A stretch of DNA of 64,000 nt from JBMDXB01 sp048594885 (GTDB taxonomy: Bacteria; Acidobacteriota; Vicinamibacteria; Vicinamibacterales; 2-12-FULL-66-21): positions 62,001 to 126,000 of the forward strand of contig JBMDXB010000018.1 of NCBI GenBank assembly GCA_048594885.1. The letters are read 5' to 3'. Each line of letters begins with the position of its first letter. The stretch's first letter is position 1. The notes beneath the pieces are model-generated. The model saw only the letters and a program-made list of their open reading frames with translations. It did no database searches and was not told the origin of the DNA. Shown here one piece after another: positions 1-7,751 of the stretch. A program made the position numbers and the translations under genes.

Positions 1-50
1 GCCAAAGGCCAAAGACCAAGGGCCAAAAGGCCAAAGGCCAAAGGTCGGAG
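1..50. repeat. Heptamer-period GGCCAAA array
   Basis: The first 50 bases are an imperfect array of about seven 7-nt units on the theme GGCCAAA (variants GCCAAAG, ACCAAGG, GCCAAAA). It is cut by the window edge, so its full length is unknown. The same word in reverse complement recurs at 49622-49671. It lies outside any coding region and just ahead of a decayed gene. Confidence 0.75.
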
Positions 51-176
51 GCCGTCCAGGACGCGCACCGGACGACTTGCAGTCCTCCTTCTCCTATCTG
101 CCGAATCCGAACGCAGTGCGCCAAACACGGTCGCCCGCCGGCGAAGAGAGCCACGGGCGCGTGGTATTTTTGCCGT

Positions 177-460
177 GTGCCGACCCGACTCTCTCACGCT
201 GCGGAGGAGCGCTTCTGGTCCGGCGTCGACGCCGCCGAGAGGTTCTTCATGGGACAGGCCGAGGTCCACAAGGCGCGAGCAGCGCATCCCGTACGCCGTC
301 ATCGGTGCGATGGCGCTGAATGAGTTCGGCTACCAGCGGACGACTGTGGACGTTGACGTACTGCTCACGTCAGACGGCTTGGCCTCGTTCACAGCCGCCC
401 ACGTCGGCCGCGGCTATCGAGAGGAGTTTCCCGGGAGCAGAAGCCTCCGAGATACCGAGC
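177..460 (+). pseudogene. Decayed nucleotidyltransferase-like gene fragment
   Basis: Two pieces of one protein family can be read in different frames. Positions 192-272 (frame of 192) give ERFWSGVDAAERFFMGQAEV; from about 274, in the frame of 175, the reading continues as EQRIPYAVIGAMALNEFGYQ and then TVDVDVLLTSDGLA, ending near SLRDTE at about 456. The second part has the G-x-A-(N)-(x)-DVDVL layout of small nucleotidyltransferase-fold proteins. A frameshift or deletion near 272 removes the linker, and sequence after 456 no longer resembles the family. I therefore call it a broken remnant without function. The family assignment comes from the motif and recalled similarity, not a search. Confidence 0.6.
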
Positions 461-984
461 TACTTCGCCTCGGAAACACCGCGCCTTGTGCGGCTGTGAT
501 GCCTGAGAGTCGCGGGGGCGCTGCTGGATTCTGCTCTTGCGCGACCTGCGAACACCGCGGCTGGCAGGCCGACCCCGAAGGCGTGTATCAGCAGTCCATT
601 CATCACCACGGGCGCCGGCATCGCACCACGAGCACCGATCGCGGACAACGGAATGACGACGAAGTTCATGACGACGTACACCGCCAGTCCGTAGAGGAGA
701 CCGGAGACGACGGTACGCGTCGTGAGCACGCGGAAGTAACGGCTCGCCACGTAAAACGTCAGCACGACGACGAACGCGATGAGGAAGTGCAGCAAGAGAC
801 CGAGCATCGCCGTCGACGTCCCGCCGGCCCGTGCCGCCTCGCGGCCGATCAGGCCGGCCGCGATGCTCTGGAGGATCCGCGCCGGCGGCACGCCACTGCG
901 GATCCAGAAAAACAGGAACGCGTCGGCGATGTCGAGGACGCCGACGGTGAGTGTGCCGAGAGCGATCGCCTGTCGTCCGCTCAT
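460..984 (-). CDS. Small multi-pass membrane protein, unknown function
   Basis: A 174-residue protein with about four hydrophobic segments: near residues 5-25, 50-75, 85-110 and 120-145, followed by a basic tail. I chose the ATG at 984 because it begins directly at the first membrane segment (MSGRQAIALGTL); the longer reading from 1158 has a charged, non-conserved N-terminus and runs into the neighbouring gene's coding sequence. It resembles the loosely defined YagU/DUF1440-like inner-membrane proteins, with low certainty. It ends against the nucleotidyltransferase remnant and follows the barrel-protein gene with 35 bases between. No catalytic motif is visible. Confidence 0.65.
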   Translation of the reverse strand: MSGRQAIALGTLTVGVLDIADAFLFFWIRSGVPPARILQSIAAGLIGREAARAGGTSTAMLGLLLHFLIAFVVVLTFYVASRYFRVLTTRTVVSGLLYGLAVYVVMNFVVIPLSAIGARGAMPAPVVMNGLLIHAFGVGLPAAVFAGRARAESSSAPATLRHHSRTRRGVSEAK

Positions 985-1019
985 GCGCAATCCACGCTCG
1001 CGTGCTCCGGCATCGACGC

Positions 1020-1727
1020 TTACTTGAAACTGATGCCGCCGCTCATGATCACGAGCCTCGTGCGCGGCAGCGCAGGACCTGCGCCCGTCGCGGTTTTCGG
1101 GCTGATCGCGTAAAAGCGTAGATCGAGGGTGAACGCGAGGTGTTTCTTGACGAACCACCGCGCGCCGCCGCCGTAGTTCAGCGTTCGCGTTCGCTCAGGC
1201 TCCGCCGCGATGGGCAGCGTCGTGAGCCCCGTCGTCGGCGTCCCGGCCAGGATGCCGGTGACGTTCAGGGCTTCGAGTTCCAGTTCCGACCAGCCAAGAC
1301 CCGCGGTGAGATAGCTCCAGCCTTCACGATGACCGAAATTCAACGAGACCTGCGGTGAGAGCGCCGTCAACCGTGACTTGACCGTGGGACCGTCGGGTCC
1401 GCCCTCCTCCTCCGGCTCCTGCGTCCTGCTCGCCCGGCTCATGAGCATCTCGCCGCCGACGCCGAGCGCGAGCGCCCGCCTTCGCAGCGGGTACACATGC
1501 GCTCCGACCAGGAAGCCGCGGCCTCGCGTCGGTAGGTTGGTCCGGTCGACGTCGAGAAACGTCGCGATCGCGGGATCGTGCGGATGCTGCGCAAACACCG
1601 CACGGACGTCGGCGGCGAACCATCCGATGGGGTTACGCTCGGGAGGGTCCTGCGCAGTTGCAGCACTCGGAACGGCGGCAAACACGAACGCGCAGAGTAC
1701 GGGAACACACCAGGCTCTCGGAAGCAT
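1020..1727 (-). CDS. Outer-membrane beta-barrel-type protein
   Basis: 235 residues with a clear Sec signal peptide (MLPRAWCVPVLCAFVFAAVP, cleavage probably after ATA). The body alternates hydrophobic and polar residues, with aromatic-flanked strands such as WSYLTAGLGWSEL, LNYGGGARWFVKKHLAFTLD and LRFYAIS, and ends in GGISFK, a typical terminal barrel strand pattern. This points to a small outer-membrane beta barrel of the OmpA/OMP_b-brl type. The ATG overlaps the stop of the CCA-adding enzyme by one base (TGATG), so the two genes are probably translationally coupled although their functions look unrelated. No enzymatic residues are evident. Confidence 0.75.
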   Translation of the reverse strand: MLPRAWCVPVLCAFVFAAVPSAATAQDPPERNPIGWFAADVRAVFAQHPHDPAIATFLDVDRTNLPTRGRGFLVGAHVYPLRRRALALGVGGEMLMSRASRTQEPEEEGGPDGPTVKSRLTALSPQVSLNFGHREGWSYLTAGLGWSELELEALNVTGILAGTPTTGLTTLPIAAEPERTRTLNYGGGARWFVKKHLAFTLDLRFYAISPKTATGAGPALPRTRLVIMSGGISFK

Positions 1728-3094
1728 CACCGCAGATTGTAACTGTCGATGATCTCCTTCGCGAACGCGATTCCGTCGTCCAGCTTCGCGATCGTGCCGT
1801 CCAACTGCTTCTCGTACACCCGCCGCAGGATCTCGCCGACGCGCGGACCGGGCTCGACGCCGAGCGCCAGCAGGTGACGTCCCTTGACGATCGGTTCCGG
1901 CGCGGCGTGCTCCACGCCGAGCGCGCGGGCGCGCTCGAGGAACCACTCGATGCCGGAGCAGTCGTGCGTCCCGGCGCGGCCTCGACAGTCGGAGAGCGCG
2001 AGCCGCGCGAGCAGCTCGAGGTCGACTTTCTGCGCGAGCCGGCGGAAGGCGCCGTCGCCGGCGCGCGGATCCGCCTTGTAGAACGACAGCGGCTTGAGGT
2101 GGTGCGCCACCATCCCGAGGATCTGCTTGCGCACGTCGAAGCCGCCGACCGTGTGGACATTCAGCCGATCGAGCAGCGCAATCGCCGGCTCGAGTCCCGC
2201 CTGCTCGTGCTCCATCGATCGAATCCGCCCGTCGACGTACTCCGTCGTCGGCGGTTTGCCGAGATCGTGGCAGACGGCGCCAAGCATGACCGCGATCTGC
2301 TGCGGCCGATCGAGATCGTCGATGCGGCGGCGCGCCTGGTCGATGACCATCAGCGTGTGGACCCAGACGTCGCCTTCGGGATGCCAGTCGGGTTCCTGCG
2401 GGCAACCGACGAGCGCCTTCACCTCCGGAAACAGGCGATCGACGATGCCGAGATCGAGCGCGAGCGAGAAGCCGACGGATGGCTGTGGCGCCTGCAGGAG
2501 CAGCTTTTCGACCTCGCCCCAAATCCGCTCCGACGGGAGATCGTCCAGGGGAATCCGCTTGCACAGTTCGGCCGTGCCCGGATCGAGCGTGAACGCAAAC
2601 CTGGCCGCGAACTGCATCGCGCGAAGCACGCGCAGGCTGTCATCGGGGAACGTGCGCGGATCGACGGCGCGCAGGACGCCGCGAAGGATGTCGTCGCGGC
2701 CGCCGAACGGATCGACGTACCCGCCGGTCAGCGGATCCCACGAGATGGCGTTGACGGTGAAGTCGCGCCGGCGCGCCGCCCCCTGAACCGACATCGACGG
2801 ATCGCCCGTGATGTCGAACCCGCGGTGCCCCCGCGCTATTTTCGATTCACGCCGCGGCAGCGAGACGTCGATGTCTCCGACCTTGTAGACGGTGAAGCTC
2901 TCGCCGACGGTGTTCACGTTGCCGAACCGGCCGAGGAGCGCGCGCAGCCGTGGCGCGTCGATGCCGTAGACCTCGACGTCCACGTCCTTCGACTCGCGGC
3001 CCATCAGCCGATCGCGCACCCAGCCGCCGACGACGAGCGCGCGTCCGCCTGCGTCGCGAACCGCCTCGGCGATCGCCCGCGTCATCTCGATCAT
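1727..3094 (-). CDS. cca: CCA-adding tRNA nucleotidyltransferase (HD-containing)
   Basis: 455 residues. The N-terminal class II nucleotidyltransferase head shows VVGGWVRDRLMG, then KDVDVEVYG (the catalytic Asp pair) and RRRDFTVNAISWDPLTG. A polyA-polymerase RNA-binding segment follows (DDSLRVLRAMQFAARFAFTL). An HD phosphohydrolase domain sits near residue 270 (GAVCHDLGKPPTTEY). The combination matches bacterial tRNA nucleotidyltransferases that build or repair the 3' CCA end and can trim 2',3'-cyclic phosphates through the HD domain; a poly(A) polymerase role cannot be excluded from sequence alone. It overlaps the SDR gene upstream by 4 bp and the barrel-protein gene downstream by 1 bp, a tight three-gene unit. 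Confidence 0.93.
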   Translation of the reverse strand: MIEMTRAIAEAVRDAGGRALVVGGWVRDRLMGRESKDVDVEVYGIDAPRLRALLGRFGNVNTVGESFTVYKVGDIDVSLPRRESKIARGHRGFDITGDPSMSVQGAARRRDFTVNAISWDPLTGGYVDPFGGRDDILRGVLRAVDPRTFPDDSLRVLRAMQFAARFAFTLDPGTAELCKRIPLDDLPSERIWGEVEKLLLQAPQPSVGFSLALDLGIVDRLFPEVKALVGCPQEPDWHPEGDVWVHTLMVIDQARRRIDDLDRPQQIAVMLGAVCHDLGKPPTTEYVDGRIRSMEHEQAGLEPAIALLDRLNVHTVGGFDVRKQILGMVAHHLKPLSFYKADPRAGDGAFRRLAQKVDLELLARLALSDCRGRAGTHDCSGIEWFLERARALGVEHAAPEPIVKGRHLLALGVEPGPRVGEILRRVYEKQLDGTIAKLDDGIAFAKEIIDSYNLR

Positions 3095-3897
3095 GGCTTC
3101 GCCGGACGAACCTGGCGATGACGGCCGAACCGCTGCACGAATCTGTCAGTGAACCCGGGGGCAACGGCATTCAGAATCGCCAGCAGACGCGCACTGCGGT
3201 AGGGATACACCTCCGCGCGCGGCCGTTCGACGCACGCGATCACGGCGCGTGCGACGTCGTCGGCCGTCTGCTTCGGTCCGAGGCCCGAGACGGAATGACC
3301 GTAGTCGCGATTCATGGCGGCGCGAAACTCGGTCGTCGTGGAGACCGGAAAGACGACGCTGACGTGGATGTCCGTGCCAACGAACTCGGCGCGCAGCGAC
3401 TCGGCGAAGCCGGCCTGCGCCGCTTTCGTCGCGCTGTAGCCGCTCATCTGCGCGATGCCGCGGCGTCCGACGATCGAGGAGACCATGATCAGGTGGCCGC
3501 GTCCCTGCGCGCGGAACACCGGCAGCGCGGCGCGCGCCCCGAGGAACGTGCCCATGAAGTTCACGTCCATCATGCGTCGCATGACGTCTGCGGGCGTGTC
3601 CTCGATCAAGCCGTAGTAGCCGAAGCCGGCGTTGCAGATCATGATGTCGAGGCCACCGAAACGCTCGCGGGCGACGCCGACGAGCCGCTCCACGTCGGCT
3701 TCGATGGTGACGTCCGCCGTGACCGCTTCGGCACGTCCGCCGCCGCTGCGAATCCCGCGGACGGCTTCGTCGAGCCGATCGGCGCGGCGCGCGCCGAGCA
3801 CGATCGCGGCGCCGTTGCTCGCCAGATGGCGTGCGCAGGCGAGGCCGATGCCGGAGGAAGCGCCGGTGACAACCGCCACGCGTCCGTCAAGAGTCAC
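3091..3897 (-). CDS. Short-chain dehydrogenase/reductase
   Basis: 268 residues, classical SDR length. The Rossmann signature TGASSGIG is at residues 11-18, the NAG motif appears as ICNAGFG near 91, the catalytic Ser sits in IMVSSIVGRRG near 142, and the YSATKAA motif provides Tyr and Lys near 157-161. The cofactor-specificity loop has GARRADRL, compatible with NADP(H). The substrate is not predictable. It starts with GTG at 3897; no in-frame ATG lies close upstream. The 4-bp overlap with cca suggests cotranscription. The extended C-terminus (RFVQRFGRHRQVRPAKP) is basic and may touch the membrane, as in some SDRs acting on lipids; this last point is speculative. Confidence 0.92.
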   Translation of the reverse strand: MTLDGRVAVVTGASSGIGLACARHLASNGAAIVLGARRADRLDEAVRGIRSGGGRAEAVTADVTIEADVERLVGVARERFGGLDIMICNAGFGYYGLIEDTPADVMRRMMDVNFMGTFLGARAALPVFRAQGRGHLIMVSSIVGRRGIAQMSGYSATKAAQAGFAESLRAEFVGTDIHVSVVFPVSTTTEFRAAMNRDYGHSVSGLGPKQTADDVARAVIACVERPRAEVYPYRSARLLAILNAVAPGFTDRFVQRFGRHRQVRPAKP

Positions 3898-3910
3898 AGT
3901 CGCATGATAC

Positions 3911-3979
3911 TGGGGTCAGGTCTTGAATTATCAGTTTTGGCGGGAGCTCAAAAAACTGATAATTCAAGACCTGACCCCA
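3911..3979. repeat. 69-bp perfect palindromic element (28-bp arms)
   Basis: Two 28-bp arms (3911-3938 and 3952-3979) are perfect reverse complements, separated by a 13-nt loop (3939-3951). The arm begins TGGGGTCAGGTCTTGAATTA and is much more AT-rich than its surroundings. The last base of the right arm is the A of the start codon of the M20 peptidase gene. It looks like a miniature mobile or REP-type element, of the kind moved by Y1 (IS200-like/RAYT) transposases. No transposase is present in this window. Confidence 0.85.
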
Positions 3980-5109
3980 TGGATCCCTGCATCAAGCTGC
4001 TGCGTGATCTCGTCGCCATCGACTCCGTCAATCCGTCGCTCGTTCCCGGCGCTGCCGGTGAAGGGCAGATCGCCGAGGCGATCGCCGCACATCTGCGGCG
4101 GCTCGGACTCGATGTGCAGCTTCAGGACGTGGCGCCGGGACGGCCGAATGTCATCGGCGTCTTCGAGGGACGTGGGCGCGGCCGCTCGCTGATGTTCTGC
4201 GGGCACGTCGACACGGTCGGCGTCGAGGGCATGGCCGCGCCGTTCGATCCTGTCGAGCGCGATGGCCGGTTGTACGGTCGCGGCGCGCAGGATATGAAGG
4301 GCGGGGTCGCCGCGATGATCGACGCCGTCCGCGTCCTGATCGAACGCGGTCTCTCACGCGGACGCATCATCGTTGCCGCCGTCATCGACGAGGAGTACGC
4401 GAGCATCGGCGCCGACGCCCTCGTGACCGAATGGACCGCGGATGCGGCCGTCGTCACGGAGCCGACCGGTTTGAACGTCGGCATCGGGCACAAGGGTTTC
4501 GCGTGGTTCGACATCGAGACGCGCGGGCGCGCGGCGCATGGCAGCCGGCCGAAGGAAGGCATCGACGCGATCGTCCACATGGGTCGGGTGCTGACCCGGC
4601 TCGAGCATCTCGACCGCGAGCTGCAGTCGCGGGCGCCTCATCCGATCATGGGCACCGCCTCGCTCCACGCGTCGCTCATCGAGGGTGGACGTGAGCTGAG
4701 CAGCTATCCGGACCGCTGCCGGCTGCAGATGGAACGCCGAACGATTGCCGGGGAGTCGGGCGATTCCGCGCTGACGGAAATCTGCAGCCGCCTCGACGCC
4801 ATCCGCGCCGAGGATCCGTCGTTCGACGCCACCGTGCGGCTGATGTTCTCGCGGCCGTCGTATGAGCTGCCGCCCGAACACGAGCTGTCCGCGGCGTTGC
4901 TCAGCGCTGCGGCGGCAACCGGTTGCGTCTCCGAGTCAGTGGGGATGAGTTTTTGGACCGATGCCGCCGTGCTTGGCGGCGCAGGTATTCCGTCCCTGCT
5001 GTTCGGTCCTGGCGGCGCAGGCCTTCACAGCGTGGAAGAGTACGTGACCGTAGACGATGTGTTGAGGTGCCGGAACGCGCTGGCGCGGCTCGCTGAGAAG
5101 TGGCTCTGA
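3979..5109 (+). CDS. M20 family metallopeptidase (ArgE/DapE-like deacylase)
   Basis: 376 residues. Dinuclear-zinc ligands are visible in order: CGHVDTV near 76, YGRGAQDMKGG near 103, the general base pair IDEEYAS near 134, TEPT near 159, and the final His in GGAGLHSVEEYV near 351. The lid/dimerisation domain is between about 175 and 290 (GRAAHGSRPKEGIDAI). The family hydrolyses amide bonds of acyl-amino acids or small peptides in the cytoplasm (acetylornithine deacetylase, succinyl-DAP desuccinylase, carboxypeptidases); the exact substrate is not clear. The ATG at 3979 coincides with the end of the palindromic element. An in-frame ATG at 3904 would translate through the palindrome and is less likely. 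Confidence 0.9.
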   Translation: MDPCIKLLRDLVAIDSVNPSLVPGAAGEGQIAEAIAAHLRRLGLDVQLQDVAPGRPNVIGVFEGRGRGRSLMFCGHVDTVGVEGMAAPFDPVERDGRLYGRGAQDMKGGVAAMIDAVRVLIERGLSRGRIIVAAVIDEEYASIGADALVTEWTADAAVVTEPTGLNVGIGHKGFAWFDIETRGRAAHGSRPKEGIDAIVHMGRVLTRLEHLDRELQSRAPHPIMGTASLHASLIEGGRELSSYPDRCRLQMERRTIAGESGDSALTEICSRLDAIRAEDPSFDATVRLMFSRPSYELPPEHELSAALLSAAAATGCVSESVGMSFWTDAAVLGGAGIPSLLFGPGGAGLHSVEEYVTVDDVLRCRNALARLAEKWL

Positions 5110-5130
5110 GGGCCGCGCCAGCCGGTTAGG

Positions 5131-5424
5131 TCAGGCAGACTTCCGCAGGACGAGACGTTGGGTCGCGAGCAGATGACGTCGCGAGTCGCCGTCGAAGCGG
5201 CGGCGCGGACCGCGGCCGCTGATCTCCCAGCCTGGCGTGTCGTAGCCGCACGATGTGCAGCGCATCATCACGCGGTTGCCTTCGAAATGCAGCACTGAAT
5301 CGTGCCCGCGCAGCCCACAGAACAACTGACCCAGGCGACCCACCGTCCGGGCCACGATGCCTTCGGACCTGTCAGTGCCGACCTCGGCGGACGCCGTGAG
5401 CTGCTGGGGGTAGTTGGTAACCAT
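5131..5424 (-). CDS. Small zinc-ribbon-like protein
   Basis: 97 residues. The middle contains LFCGLRGHDSVLHFEGNRV followed by RCTSCGYDTPGWEI, giving Cys/His and CxxC knuckles able to bind one zinc ion; the C-terminus is Arg-rich. The start at 5424 is supported by AGGAG about six bases upstream on the minus strand. Similar short proteins with a C-G-x-x-G-H...C-x-x-C-G pattern occur as uncharacterised ORFs in related genomes as far as I recall. It may bind nucleic acid or act as a protein adaptor, but there is no direct indication. It converges with the M20 peptidase gene. Confidence 0.7.
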   Translation of the reverse strand: MVTNYPQQLTASAEVGTDRSEGIVARTVGRLGQLFCGLRGHDSVLHFEGNRVMMRCTSCGYDTPGWEISGRGPRRRFDGDSRRHLLATQRLVLRKSA

Positions 5425-5652
5425 CGGGTTCTCCTGCTCCCTCTAGGACGCCGCCTGTGGACCAGCTGTTCCAGCGTCCATCTGCTGAAGGAAATATCAA
5501 GAGGTGTGCCACGAAGGCGGTTTCAGTAAACCTGAGGTGGGACCGCGAGTTCGCGAGGAAAAGCGGCTGAGGTGGTTATCCTCAGCAGTGGACAGTGTGT
5601 AGCGAATCGCACACTCGACCACTACAGGAGTGGCGGATTACCGCGAGGTGGC

Positions 5653-6588
5653 TCACCGTTCACCCAGGATCCCGCGGATCACAAATCCGACATTTGCCGG
5701 CCGCTCGCCCAAACGCCGCATGAAGTACGGGAACCATTCGCGGCCGAACGGCACGTATACGCGAACGCGGTGCCCCGCCGCTGTCAACTGCGACTGCAGA
5801 TCACGACGGATTCCGTACAGCATCTGGAATTCAAATCTGTCAGAGCCGATGCCTCGCGCCTTCGCGAACGCCCGCGTCGCGTCGACCATCGCCGGATCGT
5901 GCGTCGCGATCGCGGGATACGTGCCGTCGGCGAGCAGCACCTTCATGATGTCGACGAACGCGGCGTCGACCTGCTCTTTCTTCTGATATGCCACGCCACG
6001 CGGTTCCTTGTACGCGCCCTTGACGAGACGCACGCGCGAGCCGAGTTCGTTCAGCCGCCGCGCATCGTCGAGGCTTCGCGGCAGGTACGACTGCAGCACG
6101 GTGCCGGTGTTGCGATATCCCTGCTGCCAGATCGTCTCGAAGATGTCGAGCGTGACTTCGGTGTACGGCGAGTTCTCCATGTCGATCCGCACGAAGAAGC
6201 CGTGTGTCTGCCCGGCGTCGAGGATGCGCCGCAGGTTGTCGACGCAGGTCGCGCGATCGACGGTGAGCCCGAGCTGCGTCAGCTTCAGCGAGATGTTGTG
6301 CTCGATGCCCGAGCCGACGATCCGCTCGATGACGCCGAGATACGACCGCGTCGCCGCGTCCGCCTCCGCCATCGTCGCCACGCTCTCACCGAGATAGTCG
6401 AGCGTGAGCAGCATGCCTGACGCCTGGATGACGCGCGCGGCCTCGATCGCCTCTTCCACGGTCTCGCCGGCGATGAAGCGGCGCGCGAAGCTGCCGGGCC
6501 GGCGCATGCCGTAACGCGATGCAAGTTGTTTCAGGGGCCGGCTGCTTGCGAGGAGGTGGAAGAACGCTTTTGACGCCGAGCCGATCAT
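5653..6588 (-). CDS. Proline dehydrogenase
   Basis: 311 residues, the length of monofunctional proline dehydrogenases. The TIM barrel shows LTLDYLGESV near 60, ISLKLTQLGL near 98, the FAD/proline-site segment VRIDMENSPYTEV near 133, VKGAYKEP near 188, IATHDP near 225, and the C-terminal YGIRRDLQSQLTAAGHRVRVYVPFGREWFPYFMRRLGER, which includes the Arg pair (YFMRRL) that binds the substrate carboxylate. It oxidises proline to pyrroline-5-carboxylate using FAD at the membrane. Its start overlaps the stop of the acyltransferase gene by one base, so the two are probably coupled. The P5C dehydrogenase partner is not in this window. Confidence 0.95.
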   Translation of the reverse strand: MIGSASKAFFHLLASSRPLKQLASRYGMRRPGSFARRFIAGETVEEAIEAARVIQASGMLLTLDYLGESVATMAEADAATRSYLGVIERIVGSGIEHNISLKLTQLGLTVDRATCVDNLRRILDAGQTHGFFVRIDMENSPYTEVTLDIFETIWQQGYRNTGTVLQSYLPRSLDDARRLNELGSRVRLVKGAYKEPRGVAYQKKEQVDAAFVDIMKVLLADGTYPAIATHDPAMVDATRAFAKARGIGSDRFEFQMLYGIRRDLQSQLTAAGHRVRVYVPFGREWFPYFMRRLGERPANVGFVIRGILGER

Positions 6589-7727
6589 CAGTGCGTCCGT
6601 GGCCCTCCCGCCCGGCGGCTGCCAACGAGCAGGTGTTGTAGCGTGCGCGCGTAGTAGCGCAGCACGGTTCGCTCGCGGACGCGGAAGCGGCCGCCGCGAT
6701 CGATGTGAATGACGTTGCGCTCGACGAGCGGGTCTGCGCCCTCCTCGACAGCCTGCCGGCCGGAGGTGACGCCGAGATTGGCCCCCTCGGCGCGCAGGGT
6801 CTCGATCGCCTCGTCGGCGCGGCTCTCGAGCTCGCGCCGCGTGATGTTCGGGCGCATGGCCGCGGCGAGCACGGCGGTCGGCAGCACCTTGTACAGCCGC
6901 CCGATGGTGTCGCGGATCAGGTGCGCGAGATCCATGACGTCGCGGCGCGACTCGGGATCGTAGTCGCCGAGCGCGATCGGCGCGCCGAACGTGACGAACG
7001 CACGTGACTGGTAGCCAACCGCGTAGCGCACCATCTCCGCCACTTCGCGTGCGAACGGCCGCTGCCGGCGCTTCGCGCCCTGGTGGGCGAGGATGTGATC
7101 TTCGAGCACGAGGTCGTAGGCGACGGCGATGGGCAGGATGACGCCGTCGCGCTCGTGCGCCTGCAGCGCCGAGTGGAGCAGTCCGGTCTTCGGCTGCTTC
7201 AGCTCGCCCGAGTAGCTCCGGCCCCCCTCGATGTAGAAGAGCAGATCACGCCGGTGCAGCAGTTCCGCGACATACGCCTTCAGCGTGACGAGGTAGATCG
7301 GATCCTTCGTGTTGCGGCGGATCGGAATCGCGCCGGTGACGTGCCGGTTGATGAGGCCGAGCGGGCCGCCGAACAGATTGATGCCGGCGGCGATGACGGG
7401 TGGCCGCACGCCGTTGTCGTCGAGCACCAGCGGCTCGACCAGGTAATCCAGATGGCTCTTGTGATCCGAGATGTAGATGACACGGCCCTTGCGCGTGGCC
7501 TGCTGCGCGATCTCGACGTGCTCGTCGATGCGCTCGATCTTGCGGAGGATCGGATACAGCGGGTGCTTCAGCGCCCGGTAGATCGGATAGCGCTGCGTCG
7601 TCCGGAGCTCGTCGAGATAGGCACAGATGCGCTCGCGCGTCTCGAACTCCGAATGCCCGTGTCCCCCGCGCAGGTATCGCGCGACGTCCTCTCGCGCGAG
7701 CACCGCCTCGGTAATGTCATCCAGCAT
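6588..7727 (-). CDS. Glycerol-3-phosphate/lysophosphatidate-type acyltransferase (PlsB-like)
   Basis: 379 residues. The acyltransferase motif I is present as SDHKSHLDYL (H-x4-D), motif II as GAIPIRR, motif III as FYIEGGRSYSGELKQPKTG, and motif IV as VILPIAVAYD. This order and the long spacing match the glycerol-3-phosphate O-acyltransferase (PlsB/GPAT) branch more than short PlsC enzymes, although it lacks the very long N-terminus of E. coli PlsB. It probably transfers an acyl group to sn-glycerol-3-phosphate or a related alcohol at the inner membrane. No transmembrane segment is obvious. It is immediately upstream of proline dehydrogenase (1-bp overlap). Confidence 0.88.
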   Translation of the reverse strand: MLDDITEAVLAREDVARYLRGGHGHSEFETRERICAYLDELRTTQRYPIYRALKHPLYPILRKIERIDEHVEIAQQATRKGRVIYISDHKSHLDYLVEPLVLDDNGVRPPVIAAGINLFGGPLGLINRHVTGAIPIRRNTKDPIYLVTLKAYVAELLHRRDLLFYIEGGRSYSGELKQPKTGLLHSALQAHERDGVILPIAVAYDLVLEDHILAHQGAKRRQRPFAREVAEMVRYAVGYQSRAFVTFGAPIALGDYDPESRRDVMDLAHLIRDTIGRLYKVLPTAVLAAAMRPNITRRELESRADEAIETLRAEGANLGVTSGRQAVEEGADPLVERNVIHIDRGGRFRVRERTVLRYYARTLQHLLVGSRRAGGPRTH

Positions 7728-7751
7728 TGGAGGACTGGAAATATATCAGAC

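Noticed and set aside
460..1113. Plus-strand open frame opposite the membrane protein (continuation of the frame starting at 175).
   Set aside because: After about 456 it is low-complexity charged sequence complementary to a clear membrane protein on the minus strand; only the first part is a true remnant.
1658..3121. Long plus-strand frame opposite cca.
   Set aside because: Arg/Asp/Ala-rich shadow of the CCA-adding enzyme; no domain features, and the minus frame has all motifs.
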